From Deltaproteobacteria bacterium (GTDB lineage Bacteria; Myxococcota_A; UBA9160; UBA6930): 64,000 bases of DNA. Below are positions 37,825 to 46,940 of the stretch, piece after piece. The notes under the pieces are model-generated. The model did not search any database, was not told the DNA's origin, and was given only the letters and a program-made list of their open reading frames with translations. The translations under genes were made by a program, and so were the position numbers. Positions within the stretch are counted from its first letter, which is position 1. Every line of letters starts with the position of its first letter. Location of the stretch: positions 1-64,000 of the forward strand of contig VGRF01000026.1 of assembly GCA_016875395.1 (NCBI GenBank), in the 5' to 3' direction.

Positions 37825-38625
37825 ATGCGACGGTCGAAGAGCGACTACGTCATTCAGACGGTGGCGAATGCCTTCCGTCTCCTCGAAGAGTTCGGCGGAA
37901 GCACCTGTGAGCTCGGCGTAACCGAGCTCTCGGATCGGCTGAAGCTGCACAAGAACAACGTGTTCCGGCTGCTCGCGACGCTGCAGCAGCAGGGCTACGT
38001 CGAGCAGTGCGCCGAGACCGAGCAGTATCGGTTGGGCCGCAGCTGCCTCGCGCTCGGCCAGGCGTTCAGTGAGACGCGCTCGCTGCTGCGCTTCGGTCGC
38101 CCAGTGCTCGCGCGGCTCGCCGAGGACACGCACGAGTCGGCGCACATCGCCGTGCTCTCGAGCTACGAGGTCGTCCACCTCGATGGCGAGCAGCCGAAGC
38201 AGCTCGTCGCCACGTCCCTGCGCACGGGCGAGCGGCTCGCGGCGCATTGCACCGCGCTCGGCAAGGTGCTGCTCGCGTCTCGCAGCGCCGCGGCGCTCGC
38301 GCAGCTCGACAAGGAGCGCGTGAAGGCGGGCAAGCTCGTCGCCCACACGCCGGCCACGATCACGGACCGCGACAAGTTCTTCGAGCACCTGCGCGCCGTC
38401 GCCTCCCAAGGCTGGGCGCTCGACCTCGAAGAGTGCGCACCGGGCCTCTGCTGCGTCGCCGCGCCAGTGCACGACGCGACGGGCGCCGTCGTCGCCGCGA
38501 TCTCCGTCTCCGCCCCGGCCTTCCGCGCGAGTGAGGCTCGCATCCACAGCGACGTGATGCCGAACGTGCTCGCAGCCGCGCGAGAGCTCTCCGCGCGCAT
38601 GGGCTTCGTCGCGACGGCGGCCTGA
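37825..38625 (+). CDS. IclR-family transcriptional regulator
   Basis: A 266-residue regulator: N-terminal winged HTH ([47 protein letters not shown]) and a C-terminal GAF-like effector domain ([52 protein letters not shown]). Family members usually control catabolic operons. It ends 110 bases before the acyl-CoA dehydrogenase gene on the same strand, and an inverted repeat lies between them, so it may regulate the acyl-CoA genes downstream. Confidence 0.93.
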   Translation: MRRSKSDYVIQTVANAFRLLEEFGGSTCELGVTELSDRLKLHKNNVFRLLATLQQQGYVEQCAETEQYRLGRSCLALGQAFSETRSLLRFGRPVLARLAEDTHESAHIAVLSSYEVVHLDGEQPKQLVATSLRTGERLAAHCTALGKVLLASRSAAALAQLDKERVKAGKLVAHTPATITDRDKFFEHLRAVASQGWALDLEECAPGLCCVAAPVHDATGAVVAAISVSAPAFRASEARIHSDVMPNVLAAARELSARMGFVATAA

Positions 38626-38657
38626 AGCGCGCGAAACGGCCTCGCGCCCGTCGGCGA

Positions 38658-38695
38658 GAATCGTTACGCAGCGTCAGACACCCCCGTAACGATTC
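38658..38695. promoter_or_regulatory. Inverted repeat, candidate operator upstream of acyl-CoA dehydrogenase
   Basis: Perfect 11-bp arms GAATCGTTACG (38658-38668) and CGTAACGATTC (38685-38695) are separated by 16 bases. They lie 33 bases after the IclR stop and 41 before the next start. A/T-containing arms in such GC-rich DNA stand out. It could be an IclR operator or part of a terminator; no T-run follows. Confidence 0.5.
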
Positions 38696-38735
38696 TTCGC
38701 GGTGCGCGTCCGCGCCGCGCCCGAAAGGCCCGTGC

Positions 38736-39875
38736 ATGGACTTCGCTCTCTCCGACGAACAGCTCGCCCTCCAGGACACCGCGCGCCGCTTCGCGGAGAC
38801 CGAGATGAAGCCCCTCGCCGCGGCGCACGACCAGAGCGGCGAGATGCCGATGGGGATCATGCGCAAGGCGTGGGAGCTCGGGCTCTCGCACGTCTACATC
38901 CCGGCGGAGTACGGCGGCGTCGGCCTCAGCGCGCTCGACGCCTCGATCGTGGTCGAGGAGCTGTCTTGGGCGTGCGCGGGCATGACCACATCGATCATGG
39001 CCAACGATCTCGGCCTCACGCCGATCCTCGTGGCGGGCAGCGACGCGCAGAAGCGTGAGTGGCTCGGGCGCTTCACGCAGCGCTTCGAGATGGTCGCGTT
39101 CTGCCTCTCGGAGCCCGGTGCCGGCTCCGATGTCGCGGGCCTGGCGCTCACCGCGCGCCGCGACGGCGATCACTACGTGCTGAACGGCACGAAGTGCTGG
39201 ATCACGAACGGCGGCGTTGCGGACGTGTTCACCGTGTTCGCGCGGCTCGAGGGCTCGAAGCGCCACGACGGCGTGTGCGCATTCGTGATGGAGGCGAAGA
39301 CGCCGGGGGTCACGGCGGGCAAGAAGGAGGACAAGATGGGGCAGCGTGCGAGCGACACGCGCGTGCTCCACTTCGACGGCGCGCGCGTGCCCGCCGCGAA
39401 CCGCCTCGGCGAGGAAGGCGAGGGCTTCCGCACCGCGATGAAGACGCTCGACACCACGCGCCCGTCGATCGGCGCGCTCGCGAACGGCATCACGCGGCGC
39501 GCACTCGACGAGAGCGTCGCCTACGCCAAGGAGCGCAAAGCGTTCGGCGCCCCGATCGGCGGCTTCCAGGCCGTGCAGTTCTTGCTTGCCGACATGGCGA
39601 AGGACCTCGAGGCCGCGCGTCTGCTCACTTACCAGTCCGCCTGGGCGCTCGACCGCGGCGCCCCCGCCTCGAAGCTCAGCTCGTTCGCGAAGTGCTTCGC
39701 CACCGACACCGCGATGCGTGCGTCGACGGACGCCGTCCAGGTGTTCGGCGGCAACGGCTACACGAAGGAGTACCCCGTCGAGAAGCTGATGCGCGATGCG
39801 AAGCTGATGCAGATCTACGAAGGCACGAACCAGATCCAGCGCGTCGTGATCGCACGCGAGCTGCTGAAGGGCTGA
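38736..39875 (+). CDS. Acyl-CoA dehydrogenase
   Basis: FAD-dependent alpha,beta-desaturation of an acyl-CoA. The 379 residues show [85 protein letters not shown] and the catalytic Glu362 in [11 protein letters not shown], as in short/medium-chain enzymes. Chain length cannot be read. ATG start at 38736. An IclR regulator and a palindromic operator candidate lie upstream, and malic enzyme and acyl-CoA carboxylase genes lie downstream, so a role in fatty-acid or branched-acyl breakdown is likely. Confidence 0.95.
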   Translation: MDFALSDEQLALQDTARRFAETEMKPLAAAHDQSGEMPMGIMRKAWELGLSHVYIPAEYGGVGLSALDASIVVEELSWACAGMTTSIMANDLGLTPILVAGSDAQKREWLGRFTQRFEMVAFCLSEPGAGSDVAGLALTARRDGDHYVLNGTKCWITNGGVADVFTVFARLEGSKRHDGVCAFVMEAKTPGVTAGKKEDKMGQRASDTRVLHFDGARVPAANRLGEEGEGFRTAMKTLDTTRPSIGALANGITRRALDESVAYAKERKAFGAPIGGFQAVQFLLADMAKDLEAARLLTYQSAWALDRGAPASKLSSFAKCFATDTAMRASTDAVQVFGGNGYTKEYPVEKLMRDAKLMQIYEGTNQIQRVVIARELLKG

Positions 39876-39887
39876 GCCCCGTCATTC

Positions 39888-39902
39888 CGTGCCTGGCACG
39901 GA
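39888..39902. repeat. Solo CCGTGCCTGGCACGG half-copy
   Basis: This near-palindrome shares TGCCTGGCAC with the arms of the inverted repeat at 33665-33739 and sits 13 bases after the acyl-CoA dehydrogenase stop. It is a likely half-element of the same family, and could double as the gene's terminator hairpin. Confidence 0.5.
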
Positions 39903-40011
39903 TGGGCCCCCGCGCCCCGCTTTCGGGGCCGTTCCCCCGGGTCAGCGCGCCCTTTCTCGGGCTATGCTCGACTGCCTTCGCCTCCCCCCTTTCTGACCTG
40001 AGGTCATTGCT

Positions 40012-41301
40012 TTGTCGTACGAGACCGAGAAGGCGCTCCGCTACCACGAGGATGGGCGCCCGGGGAAGATCAAAGTCGTCCCCACCAAGGCCACGCGGAC
40101 CGCGGCCGATCTCTCCCTCGCTTACAGCCCCGGTGTCGCCGCGCCGGTGCTCGAGATCGCGAAGAACCCCGACGACGCCTACCGCTACACCGCGCGCGCC
40201 AATCTGGTCGCGGTCATCTCCAACGGCACCGCGATCCTCGGCCTCGGGAATCTCGGCGCCCTCGCCAGCAAGCCCGTGATGGAAGGCAAGGGCGTGCTCT
40301 TCAAGCGCTTCGCCGACATCGACGTGTTCGACATCGAGGTCGACTCGCTCGATACCGACGAGATCGTGCGCTTCTGCCAGATGATCGCGCCGACCTTCGG
40401 CGGCATAAACCTCGAAGACATCCGCGCGCCCGAGTGCTTCGAGATCGAGCGCCGCCTCGTCGAGACGCTAGACATTCCCGTCTTCCACGACGACCAGCAC
40501 GGCACCGCGATCATCTCGGGCGCCGCGCTGCTGAACGCGGCGCTGCTCACGAAGCGCAAGCTCGAAGACATGCGCGTCGTGTTCTCTGGCGCCGGCGCCT
40601 CCGGCATCGCGTGCGCGAAGCTCTACAGGGATCTCGGCGTGCGCGGCGAGAACATCCTGCTGCTCGATACGAAGGGCGTGATCTACAAGGGCCGCAAGGA
40701 CGGCATGACCCCGCAGAAGGAAGAGTTCGCGGCGGAGACGAACAAGCGCACGCTCGCCGACGCGCTCGACGGCGCAGACGTGTTCGTCGGCCTCTCCCAG
40801 GCGGGCCTCGTGACGCAGGACATGGTGAAGAAGATGGCGCCGGAGCCGATCGTGTTCGCGATGGCGAACCCGGATCCGGAGATCACGCCGCCGGAAGTGG
40901 AAGCTGTCAGGCCCGACGCGATCACGGCGACCGGCCGCAGCGACTACCACAACCAAGTCAACAACGTGCTCGGCTTCCCCTTCATCTTCCGCGGTGCGCT
41001 CGACGTGCGCGCGCGCCGCATCAACGAGCCGATGAAGCTCGCCGCGGTGCACGCGCTGGCGGAGCTCGCGCGGCGTGGGGAGGGCGTGCCGGAAGTCGTG
41101 CGACGCGCGTATCCGGGCGAAGACCTCGCGTTCGGGCGCAAGTCGATCATCCCGAAGCCGTTCGACCCGCGCGTGCTCACGTATGTGGCGCCGGCCGTCG
41201 CGCTCGCAGCGATGGAGAGCGGTGTCGCGCGCAATCCCGTGAACATCCGGGAGTATCGCGAGGGGTTGAACGCGCGCCTCGGCGAGATCTCCGCTCTCTA
41301 A
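40012..41301 (+). CDS. maeB: NAD(P)-dependent malic enzyme
   Basis: Oxidative decarboxylation of malate to pyruvate. The 429 residues have LSLAYSPGVAAPVLEIAKN, GTAILGLGNLGALASKPVMEGKGVLFK, the metal and catalytic site INLEDIRAPECFEIE, VFHDDQHGTAIIS and the dinucleotide site VVFSGAGASGIA. The phosphotransacetylase-like C-terminal domain of E. coli MaeB is absent. The start is the TTG at 40012 (MSYETEKALRYH) preceded by GAGGT; no ATG lies near it. The stop codon TAA is in a TAACAA word. It may supply pyruvate or NADPH alongside the acyl-CoA genes. Confidence 0.95.
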   Translation: MSYETEKALRYHEDGRPGKIKVVPTKATRTAADLSLAYSPGVAAPVLEIAKNPDDAYRYTARANLVAVISNGTAILGLGNLGALASKPVMEGKGVLFKRFADIDVFDIEVDSLDTDEIVRFCQMIAPTFGGINLEDIRAPECFEIERRLVETLDIPVFHDDQHGTAIISGAALLNAALLTKRKLEDMRVVFSGAGASGIACAKLYRDLGVRGENILLLDTKGVIYKGRKDGMTPQKEEFAAETNKRTLADALDGADVFVGLSQAGLVTQDMVKKMAPEPIVFAMANPDPEITPPEVEAVRPDAITATGRSDYHNQVNNVLGFPFIFRGALDVRARRINEPMKLAAVHALAELARRGEGVPEVVRRAYPGEDLAFGRKSIIPKPFDPRVLTYVAPAVALAAMESGVARNPVNIREYREGLNARLGEISAL

Positions 41302-41388
41302 CAACCCCGCCTGCCCCGGAATCAGCGCGCTGGTTCGCTCGAATGCAGCGGAAGCGCAGGGCGAGGCGCCAGCTCGAAAGAAGAAGCG

Positions 41389-43065
41389 ATGGATGCGCCC
41401 CTCGCGAAGTTCAGCCTAGAGAACCCGCTCGCGCCGCCTGCAGCAGCGGCCGCCGACAACAGCTCGCCGCACCCGTCGGCAGCGCTCTACGAGGAGGCGC
41501 TCGCGCTCGGCCGCGAGCTCACCGTGCGGCCCTTGCGCGGCGGTGGCCTCGCGCGCGTGCGCGTGCAGCACGCGAAGAACCGCATGACCGTGTTCGAGCG
41601 CATCAAGGTGCTCACGAAGAGCGAGCCGAACCTGATGTGGCAGAACTGGGGCCGCGCGCTCGACGGCGCCTCGCTGGTGACGGGCATCCTGCGCATCGGC
41701 GAGCGCGACGTCGCGGTCTACGGCCACGACTTCACCCTGCGCGCCGGCTCGATGGACTCCACCAACGGCGCCAAGCTCGCGCGGCTGATCACCATGGCAG
41801 CCGAGCGCGGCATCCCGCTGATCGGCATGAACGACTCCGCGGGCGCCTTCGTGCCTGCGGGCGTCGGCGGGCTCGACGGCTACAGCGAGGCCTTCGCCGC
41901 GCTGCGCCGCATCTCCGGCATCGTGCCCACGATCAGCTTGATGTTCGGATACAACGCCGGCGGCGGCGCCTATCTGCCGCGCCAAGGCTCGTTCATGATC
42001 CAGTGCGCGGACACGTTCATCGGCCTGACCGGCCCGGGCGTGGTGAAGAGCTCCCTCGGCGAGGACATCACCGCCGACGCGCTCGGCGGCCCCGGCGTGC
42101 ACGCGCTGAACGGCGTGTGCGATCTCGTGACCACCGACGAAGTGGGCTCGCTGCGCACGGCGCTGCGCCTGCTCTCGTACCTACCGAACAACAACCGCGA
42201 GGGCGCGCCGTTCTCGCCCACGAGCGATCCGATCGATCGCTTCACGCTCGAAGAGGACATTCTCTTCCGCAAGACGTTCGACTCGCCGGCCGGCATGAAC
42301 GCGCCGCTCGACGTGACGCTGTTCCTGCAGCAGATCGTCGACCACGGCGAGTACTTCGAGCTGCAGCCGCTGCGCGCGCGCAACATGATCACCGCGTTCG
42401 GGCGCATGGGCGGCCACGTGGCCGGCTTCGTCGCGAACAACTCGGCGGTGGGCAGCGGGCAGATCGACGTCGACGCGGCGCGCAAGGCCACCCGCTTCAT
42501 CCGCTTCTGCAACGTCTACAACATCCCGCTGATCTTCCTCGAGGACGTGTCGGGCTTCACGCCGGGCCGCGAGCAGGAGTCGCGCGGGATCATCCTCGAA
42601 GGCCGCCGCTTGCTCGACGCGATCGTCGACGTTCGCGTGCCCTCGATGACGCTGATCATTCGCAACGCGTTCGGCGGCGCGTACGCCGCATACAACTCGC
42701 ACTTCATCGGCGCCGACGCCGTGTTCGCGATGCCGCACGCGCGCATCGCCGTGATGGGCCCCGGCGGCGGGCGCGAGTTCGTGTTCAAGGACGAGATTCG
42801 CGCCCTCGACGACGCGTACCGCAAGGCGCTCGCGAGCGGCGCGTCCGAGGCCGAGGCGAAGCGCACGCGCGACGCGGCGCTGCTGAAGATCAACGAGCGC
42901 TACGAGCGCGAGCTGATGAACCCGAAGGAAGCGCTCGCGCTCGGCAGCGTGTCGCGCATCGTGCTGCCCGGCACGACGCGCCGCGTGCTCGGCGAGCACC
43001 TCGCCTTCCTGATGCGCACCTACCAGCCGTCGCCGATGGGCGGCGTCCAGCGGGAGTTCGAATAG
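41389..43065 (+). CDS. Acyl-CoA carboxylase, carboxyltransferase subunit
   Basis: A 558-residue carboxyltransferase of the PCC/MCC/GCC beta type, with both crotonase-fold halves: [22 protein letters not shown] and [19 protein letters not shown] in the N-half, and [18 protein letters not shown] and [25 protein letters not shown] in the C-half. The substrate (propionyl-, methylcrotonyl-, geranyl- or another acyl-CoA) cannot be set from sequence. The start is the ATG at 41389. Its stop overlaps the start of the biotin carboxylase gene (TAGTG), so the two subunits are made together. It sits beside malic enzyme and an acyl-CoA dehydrogenase. Confidence 0.94.
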   Translation: MDAPLAKFSLENPLAPPAAAAADNSSPHPSAALYEEALALGRELTVRPLRGGGLARVRVQHAKNRMTVFERIKVLTKSEPNLMWQNWGRALDGASLVTGILRIGERDVAVYGHDFTLRAGSMDSTNGAKLARLITMAAERGIPLIGMNDSAGAFVPAGVGGLDGYSEAFAALRRISGIVPTISLMFGYNAGGGAYLPRQGSFMIQCADTFIGLTGPGVVKSSLGEDITADALGGPGVHALNGVCDLVTTDEVGSLRTALRLLSYLPNNNREGAPFSPTSDPIDRFTLEEDILFRKTFDSPAGMNAPLDVTLFLQQIVDHGEYFELQPLRARNMITAFGRMGGHVAGFVANNSAVGSGQIDVDAARKATRFIRFCNVYNIPLIFLEDVSGFTPGREQESRGIILEGRRLLDAIVDVRVPSMTLIIRNAFGGAYAAYNSHFIGADAVFAMPHARIAVMGPGGGREFVFKDEIRALDDAYRKALASGASEAEAKRTRDAALLKINERYERELMNPKEALALGSVSRIVLPGTTRRVLGEHLAFLMRTYQPSPMGGVQREFE

Positions 43066-45803
43066 TGCTGGATCAGAATCTCGTCCGCGGGCGCTTCGAT
43101 CAGTCGGAGAGCGAGTGGCTGCGCTCGCTTTCGCTCACGCACTTGAAGGTGCTCGTGGTGTGCCGCGGGCCCGTGCGCATGGAAGCGTTCCAGGTCTTCG
43201 ACCAGATCGGCGTGCGCGAGTACGGAATGCTCCTGTCGGAGAAGGACTCGGTCGTCTACCCGCGCTGCCTCGCGCCTGAGCTGCGCGCGTTCAAGTTCCC
43301 GAACAACGTCCACCGCGTTCAGGACTACATGGGCGCGGGCCAGGAGCAGAAGCAGAAGCGCATCCGCGAGATCGTCGCGATCGCGATGGATCACGGATAC
43401 ACGCACATCTTCGCGGGTTACGGCTTCATGGCCGAGGACGCGGAGTTCGTGGAAGCGATCGAGGCGGCCGGCGTCGGCTTCATGGGCCCCGCGTCGAGCG
43501 TGCTGAAGCGCGCCGGCGCGAAGGACGAGGCAAAGAAGCTCGCGCGCGGCCTCGGCAACGCGGTGATCCCGGGCATCGACGACGTGTCGGCGCGCGCGCT
43601 CGTCGCGAAGGCGAAGAACCGCGCGGGGCTCGAAGCCGCTGCGAAGAAGCACCGCCTCGGGTTCAAGTACGACGCGAAGCAGTCGCTCCACGAGAACGCG
43701 GAGCAGTTACTGCAGGCGGGCTACGCGCGGACCGCTGAGCTCGTGACGATCGCGGACTTGCAGGCGCAGGCCGAGGCGCAGTGCGCCGAGATCTGGGCCG
43801 AGTTCCCGAAGCACCGCATTCGCTTCAAGTACATCGGCGGCGGCGGCGGCAAAGGCCAGCGCGTGGTCGCGAAGCCCGAAGAAGTGGCGGCGGCCGTGAT
43901 GGACGTGTGCGCCGAGTCGAAGGTGATCGAGAAGGGCTCGAACCGGAACTTCTTGATCGAGCTCAACATCGAGAAGACGCGCCACAACGAGATTCAGCTG
44001 ATCGGCAACGGCGAGTGGTGCCTCTCGCTCGGCGGGCGCGACTGCTCGGTGCAGATGCACGAGCAGAAGCTGGTCGAGGTGTCGCTGACCAAGGAGCTGC
44101 TCGAGCACGAGCTGAAGAGCGCGAAGGGCGCGACGAAGAAGACGCTGCAGGGCGATCTCGAGTACCTCGCGCGCATGGAGGCCGAGAGCGAGAAGTTCGG
44201 CGCCGCGACCGGCCTCAACTCGGTTTCGACCTTCGAGTGCATCATCGAAGGCTTCAATCACTTCTTCATGGAGATGAACACGCGCATCCAGGTGGAGCAC
44301 GTGGTCACGGAGCTCGCGTACCGGCTCAAGTTCACGAATCCGAAGAAGAAGACCGAGTTCTTCTACGTCGACGAGCTGATCGAGGCGATGGCGCTGCTCG
44401 CCGCGCACGGCCCGCGCGTACCGAAGCCCGAGCGCGTCGTCCGCAATCTCTCGGGCCTCGAAGTGCGCATCAACGCGACGAACGCGGCGCTGCAGCCGCA
44501 CGCGGGCGGCCTGATCAAGATCTGGTCGCCGCCGACGAGCGGCGAGATTCGCTTCGACCAGGGCATCGGCCTGCGCAATCCCGACACGCGCTCGTTCGTC
44601 TACTACAACGTCGCGGGCGCGTACGACTCGAACATCGCGCTGCTCCTGTGCGCCGGCGACTCGCGGCGCGAGAACTACGAGCGCATGGCCGAGATTCTGC
44701 GCCGCACCGAGCTGCGCGGCGACGACGTGCAGACGAACCTCGAGGTGCACTACGGCCTGATCCAGTGGTTCCTCGGCCGCGGCGTGATGGCCGAGCCGAC
44801 CACGCGCTTCATGACCTCGTACCTCGGCGCCGTCGGCGCGCTGCGCAAGACCGTCGACGACATCGACCTCGACCTCGCCTTCGATGCGATCGCGAAGAAG
44901 TCGGACAAAGAGGCGCGCGCCGCGCTCGACGCGAAGGAGACGCTGCTGAAGCGCCCTCTCGCGCGCTTGTTCGCGAACGCGCACGTGCTCGGCGGCTTCC
45001 TCGGACGCTTCGACGGCGAGCTGTGGGCGGTCGAGAACGGTAGGCCGCGCTTCGTCGCGAACCCCGTCCGCTTCCTCGAGGAGCTCTACCACTTCCTCGA
45101 TCTCGAAGCGCGTGCCGACAAGCCGCCCGCGGAGCAGATCTGGGAGCACGACGCCGAGATCCTCGACGCCGCGCGCGCGTTCTACGCCGAAGTCGAGGCG
45201 CGCACCGGCGCCGCGGGCGCCAAGGAGCTCGACGCTCTGTTCGCGGGCAAGCCCAACAAGAAGCTGTGCGGCGGCGACGAAGCGCTCTGGCGCCGCTGCA
45301 TCGCTTCGCACCGCGGCTTCCAGCTCGGTAGCGAGTTGTTACTGCTCGTGCCGCGCGCCGGCGCGAAGTCCGGGTTCCTCGGCATCACGGTCGACGACCA
45401 GCTGCAGCCCGTGTTACCGCCGCAGTTCCTCGACGCGAAGCACGCGGCCGAGCTCGCGCGCGCGCTCGCGCCGCCGCCGGCGGCCGCGAGCGACGAGATC
45501 GTCACGCCGATGGGCGGCACGTTCTACGCGCGCGAGGCGCCGCACCTACCGCCGCTCGTCGAAGAGGGCGGGCACTTCGAGGCGGGCCAGCCGCTGTTCG
45601 TGATCGAGGTGATGAAGATGTTCAACAAGGTGCTCGCGCCGTTCAGCGGCACCGTGGTGAAGAGCCTGATGGCGGGCAAAGACGGCAGCGTCGTGAAGAA
45701 GGGCGAAGCGATCTTCCGCATCGAGCCCGACGAGCGCCGCGAGCCGGAGACGCCCGAAGCCACCGCCGCGCGCCGGCGAGAGGCGACGCTGGCGCTGCTC
45801 TAG
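43065..45803 (+). CDS. Divergent biotin carboxylase-BCCP fusion subunit
   Basis: A 912-residue partner of the carboxyltransferase. An ATP-grasp biotin carboxylase occupies about 1-520: IFAGYGFMAEDAEFVEAIEA, YIGGGGGKGQRVV (ATP-binding), GGRDCSVQMHEQKLVE and MEMNTRIQVEHVVTE. A biotin carrier domain ends the protein, with biotin on Lys851 in IEVMKMFN. Compared with E. coli AccC (449 residues) there is an extra insertion of about 55 residues before the ATP-binding loop (around 170-240), and about 250 residues separate the two domains with no match I recognise. GTG start at 43065, overlapping the upstream stop. The family reaction is ATP-dependent carboxylation of biotin. Confidence 0.9.
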   Translation: MLDQNLVRGRFDQSESEWLRSLSLTHLKVLVVCRGPVRMEAFQVFDQIGVREYGMLLSEKDSVVYPRCLAPELRAFKFPNNVHRVQDYMGAGQEQKQKRIREIVAIAMDHGYTHIFAGYGFMAEDAEFVEAIEAAGVGFMGPASSVLKRAGAKDEAKKLARGLGNAVIPGIDDVSARALVAKAKNRAGLEAAAKKHRLGFKYDAKQSLHENAEQLLQAGYARTAELVTIADLQAQAEAQCAEIWAEFPKHRIRFKYIGGGGGKGQRVVAKPEEVAAAVMDVCAESKVIEKGSNRNFLIELNIEKTRHNEIQLIGNGEWCLSLGGRDCSVQMHEQKLVEVSLTKELLEHELKSAKGATKKTLQGDLEYLARMEAESEKFGAATGLNSVSTFECIIEGFNHFFMEMNTRIQVEHVVTELAYRLKFTNPKKKTEFFYVDELIEAMALLAAHGPRVPKPERVVRNLSGLEVRINATNAALQPHAGGLIKIWSPPTSGEIRFDQGIGLRNPDTRSFVYYNVAGAYDSNIALLLCAGDSRRENYERMAEILRRTELRGDDVQTNLEVHYGLIQWFLGRGVMAEPTTRFMTSYLGAVGALRKTVDDIDLDLAFDAIAKKSDKEARAALDAKETLLKRPLARLFANAHVLGGFLGRFDGELWAVENGRPRFVANPVRFLEELYHFLDLEARADKPPAEQIWEHDAEILDAARAFYAEVEARTGAAGAKELDALFAGKPNKKLCGGDEALWRRCIASHRGFQLGSELLLLVPRAGAKSGFLGITVDDQLQPVLPPQFLDAKHAAELARALAPPPAAASDEIVTPMGGTFYAREAPHLPPLVEEGGHFEAGQPLFVIEVMKMFNKVLAPFSGTVVKSLMAGKDGSVVKKGEAIFRIEPDERREPETPEATAARRREATLALL

Positions 45804-45893
45804 GGGGCGCCCAAGCCCCAGGGGCGCCCAAGCCCGGGGACGTTCCGCAAGTAAGTAAAGAAAGCCAGCTTTACTTTCTTTCGGAACGTCCCC
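45803..45893. repeat. GGGGCGCCCAAGCCC direct repeats and GGGGACGTTCCGC palindrome, copy 4
   Basis: Two direct copies of GGGGCGCCCAAGCCC follow the carboxylase stop (about 45805-45819 and 45821-45835). They are followed at once by a palindrome of the GGGGACGTTCCGC family (45836-45893) with the centre AAAGAAAGCCAGCTTTACTT. The direct repeats may be a local duplication made when the element inserted or slipped. This is the fourth copy in the window. Confidence 0.7.
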
Positions 45894-45942
45894 GCTTCGG
45901 ACCGCCTCGACGCGCCGCGCCCACTCCCGCACCGTCCGTCAC

Positions 45943-46884
45943 ATGCAGCCGACCCCCGTTCTCTTCGACACCGACATCTCCGGCGACGTCGACGACGCCG
46001 TCGCGCTCACGCTGCTGCTCTCGGCGCCCGAGCGGCTGCGCGTCGTCGCGATCACCACGGTCTCCGGCGACACGCGCGCCCGCGCTTGGGGTGCGGGGCG
46101 TCTGCTCGCAGAGGCGGGCCGCAGCGAGATCGATCTGTGCGCGGGCGTCGCGCAGCCGCTCGTGCGGCGCCGCGAGTATCCGATCGACATGGAGAGCTAC
46201 GGCGACGGCCCCGCGGTCGCGATCAGCGCGGAGCCCGCGCCAGAGCGCATCGTGCGCGCCGCGCGCGAGGAGCCGGGCCTCGAGCTGGTGTTCGTCGGCC
46301 CGCTCACGAACCTCGCCCACGCGCTCGCGCTCGACCCGAAGCTGCCGAAGCGCGTCGCGCGGCTCACGATCATGGGCGGCCACATCCGCCGCGTCGCGAT
46401 CGGCGAGAAAGTCGTGCCGCCCGGCATCGACTACAACCTGTGCAGCGACCCCGAGTCCGCGGTGATGGTGCTCGGCGCCGGCTTCAACACGCGGCTCGTT
46501 ACGGCCGACGTGACGCTTCAGGTGTGGATGACCGAGGCGCAGCGTGCCGCGTTCGCCGCCTCGCCGCGCGCGGTGCCGCGCATCCTCGCGCGCCTGATCT
46601 CACGCTGGACGCCGCGGCAGATCGAGCTGTTCACGGGAATGGGCGGCACGCTCGCGCCCGACAACGCCGCGTTCCTGCACGATCCGCTGACGGTTCTCTC
46701 GCTCGTCGACGAGAGCACGCTCGGCTTCGAGCGCCTGCACATCGTGCCCACGATTCAGCGCGGAGTGCTGCGCACGATCGAAGTGCCGCCCGCGCTAGCG
46801 CTCGGCGCCGAGATCGAGTGCGCGATGCGCGTGGATGCGGTGCGCGCGAGGGACGAGATCGTGGCGCGCGTGCTGCGATTGTAG
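45943..46884 (+). CDS. Nucleoside hydrolase (inosine-uridine preferring family)
   Basis: A 313-residue N-ribohydrolase that splits nucleosides into base and ribose. The calcium-binding DTDISGDVDD (residues 9-18) is intact, and LVFVGPLTNLAHAL, IMGGHIRR, DYNLCSDPESAVMVL and DNAAFLHDPLTV complete the family signature. ATG start at 45943, without a signal peptide, so it acts on imported or internal nucleosides. Its neighbours are not purine or pyrimidine genes. Confidence 0.93.
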   Translation: MQPTPVLFDTDISGDVDDAVALTLLLSAPERLRVVAITTVSGDTRARAWGAGRLLAEAGRSEIDLCAGVAQPLVRRREYPIDMESYGDGPAVAISAEPAPERIVRAAREEPGLELVFVGPLTNLAHALALDPKLPKRVARLTIMGGHIRRVAIGEKVVPPGIDYNLCSDPESAVMVLGAGFNTRLVTADVTLQVWMTEAQRAAFAASPRAVPRILARLISRWTPRQIELFTGMGGTLAPDNAAFLHDPLTVLSLVDESTLGFERLHIVPTIQRGVLRTIEVPPALALGAEIECAMRVDAVRARDEIVARVLRL

Positions 46885-46940
46885 GGACTGAGGCCGCACA
46901 GCCGGGCGGCGCGGTCGCACGCGCCGCCCGGCTCGCTAGA

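Noticed and set aside
38641-38735. A canonical terminator after the IclR gene
   Set aside because: The palindrome has no T-run and a 16-base spacer, which fits an operator better, although termination is not excluded.
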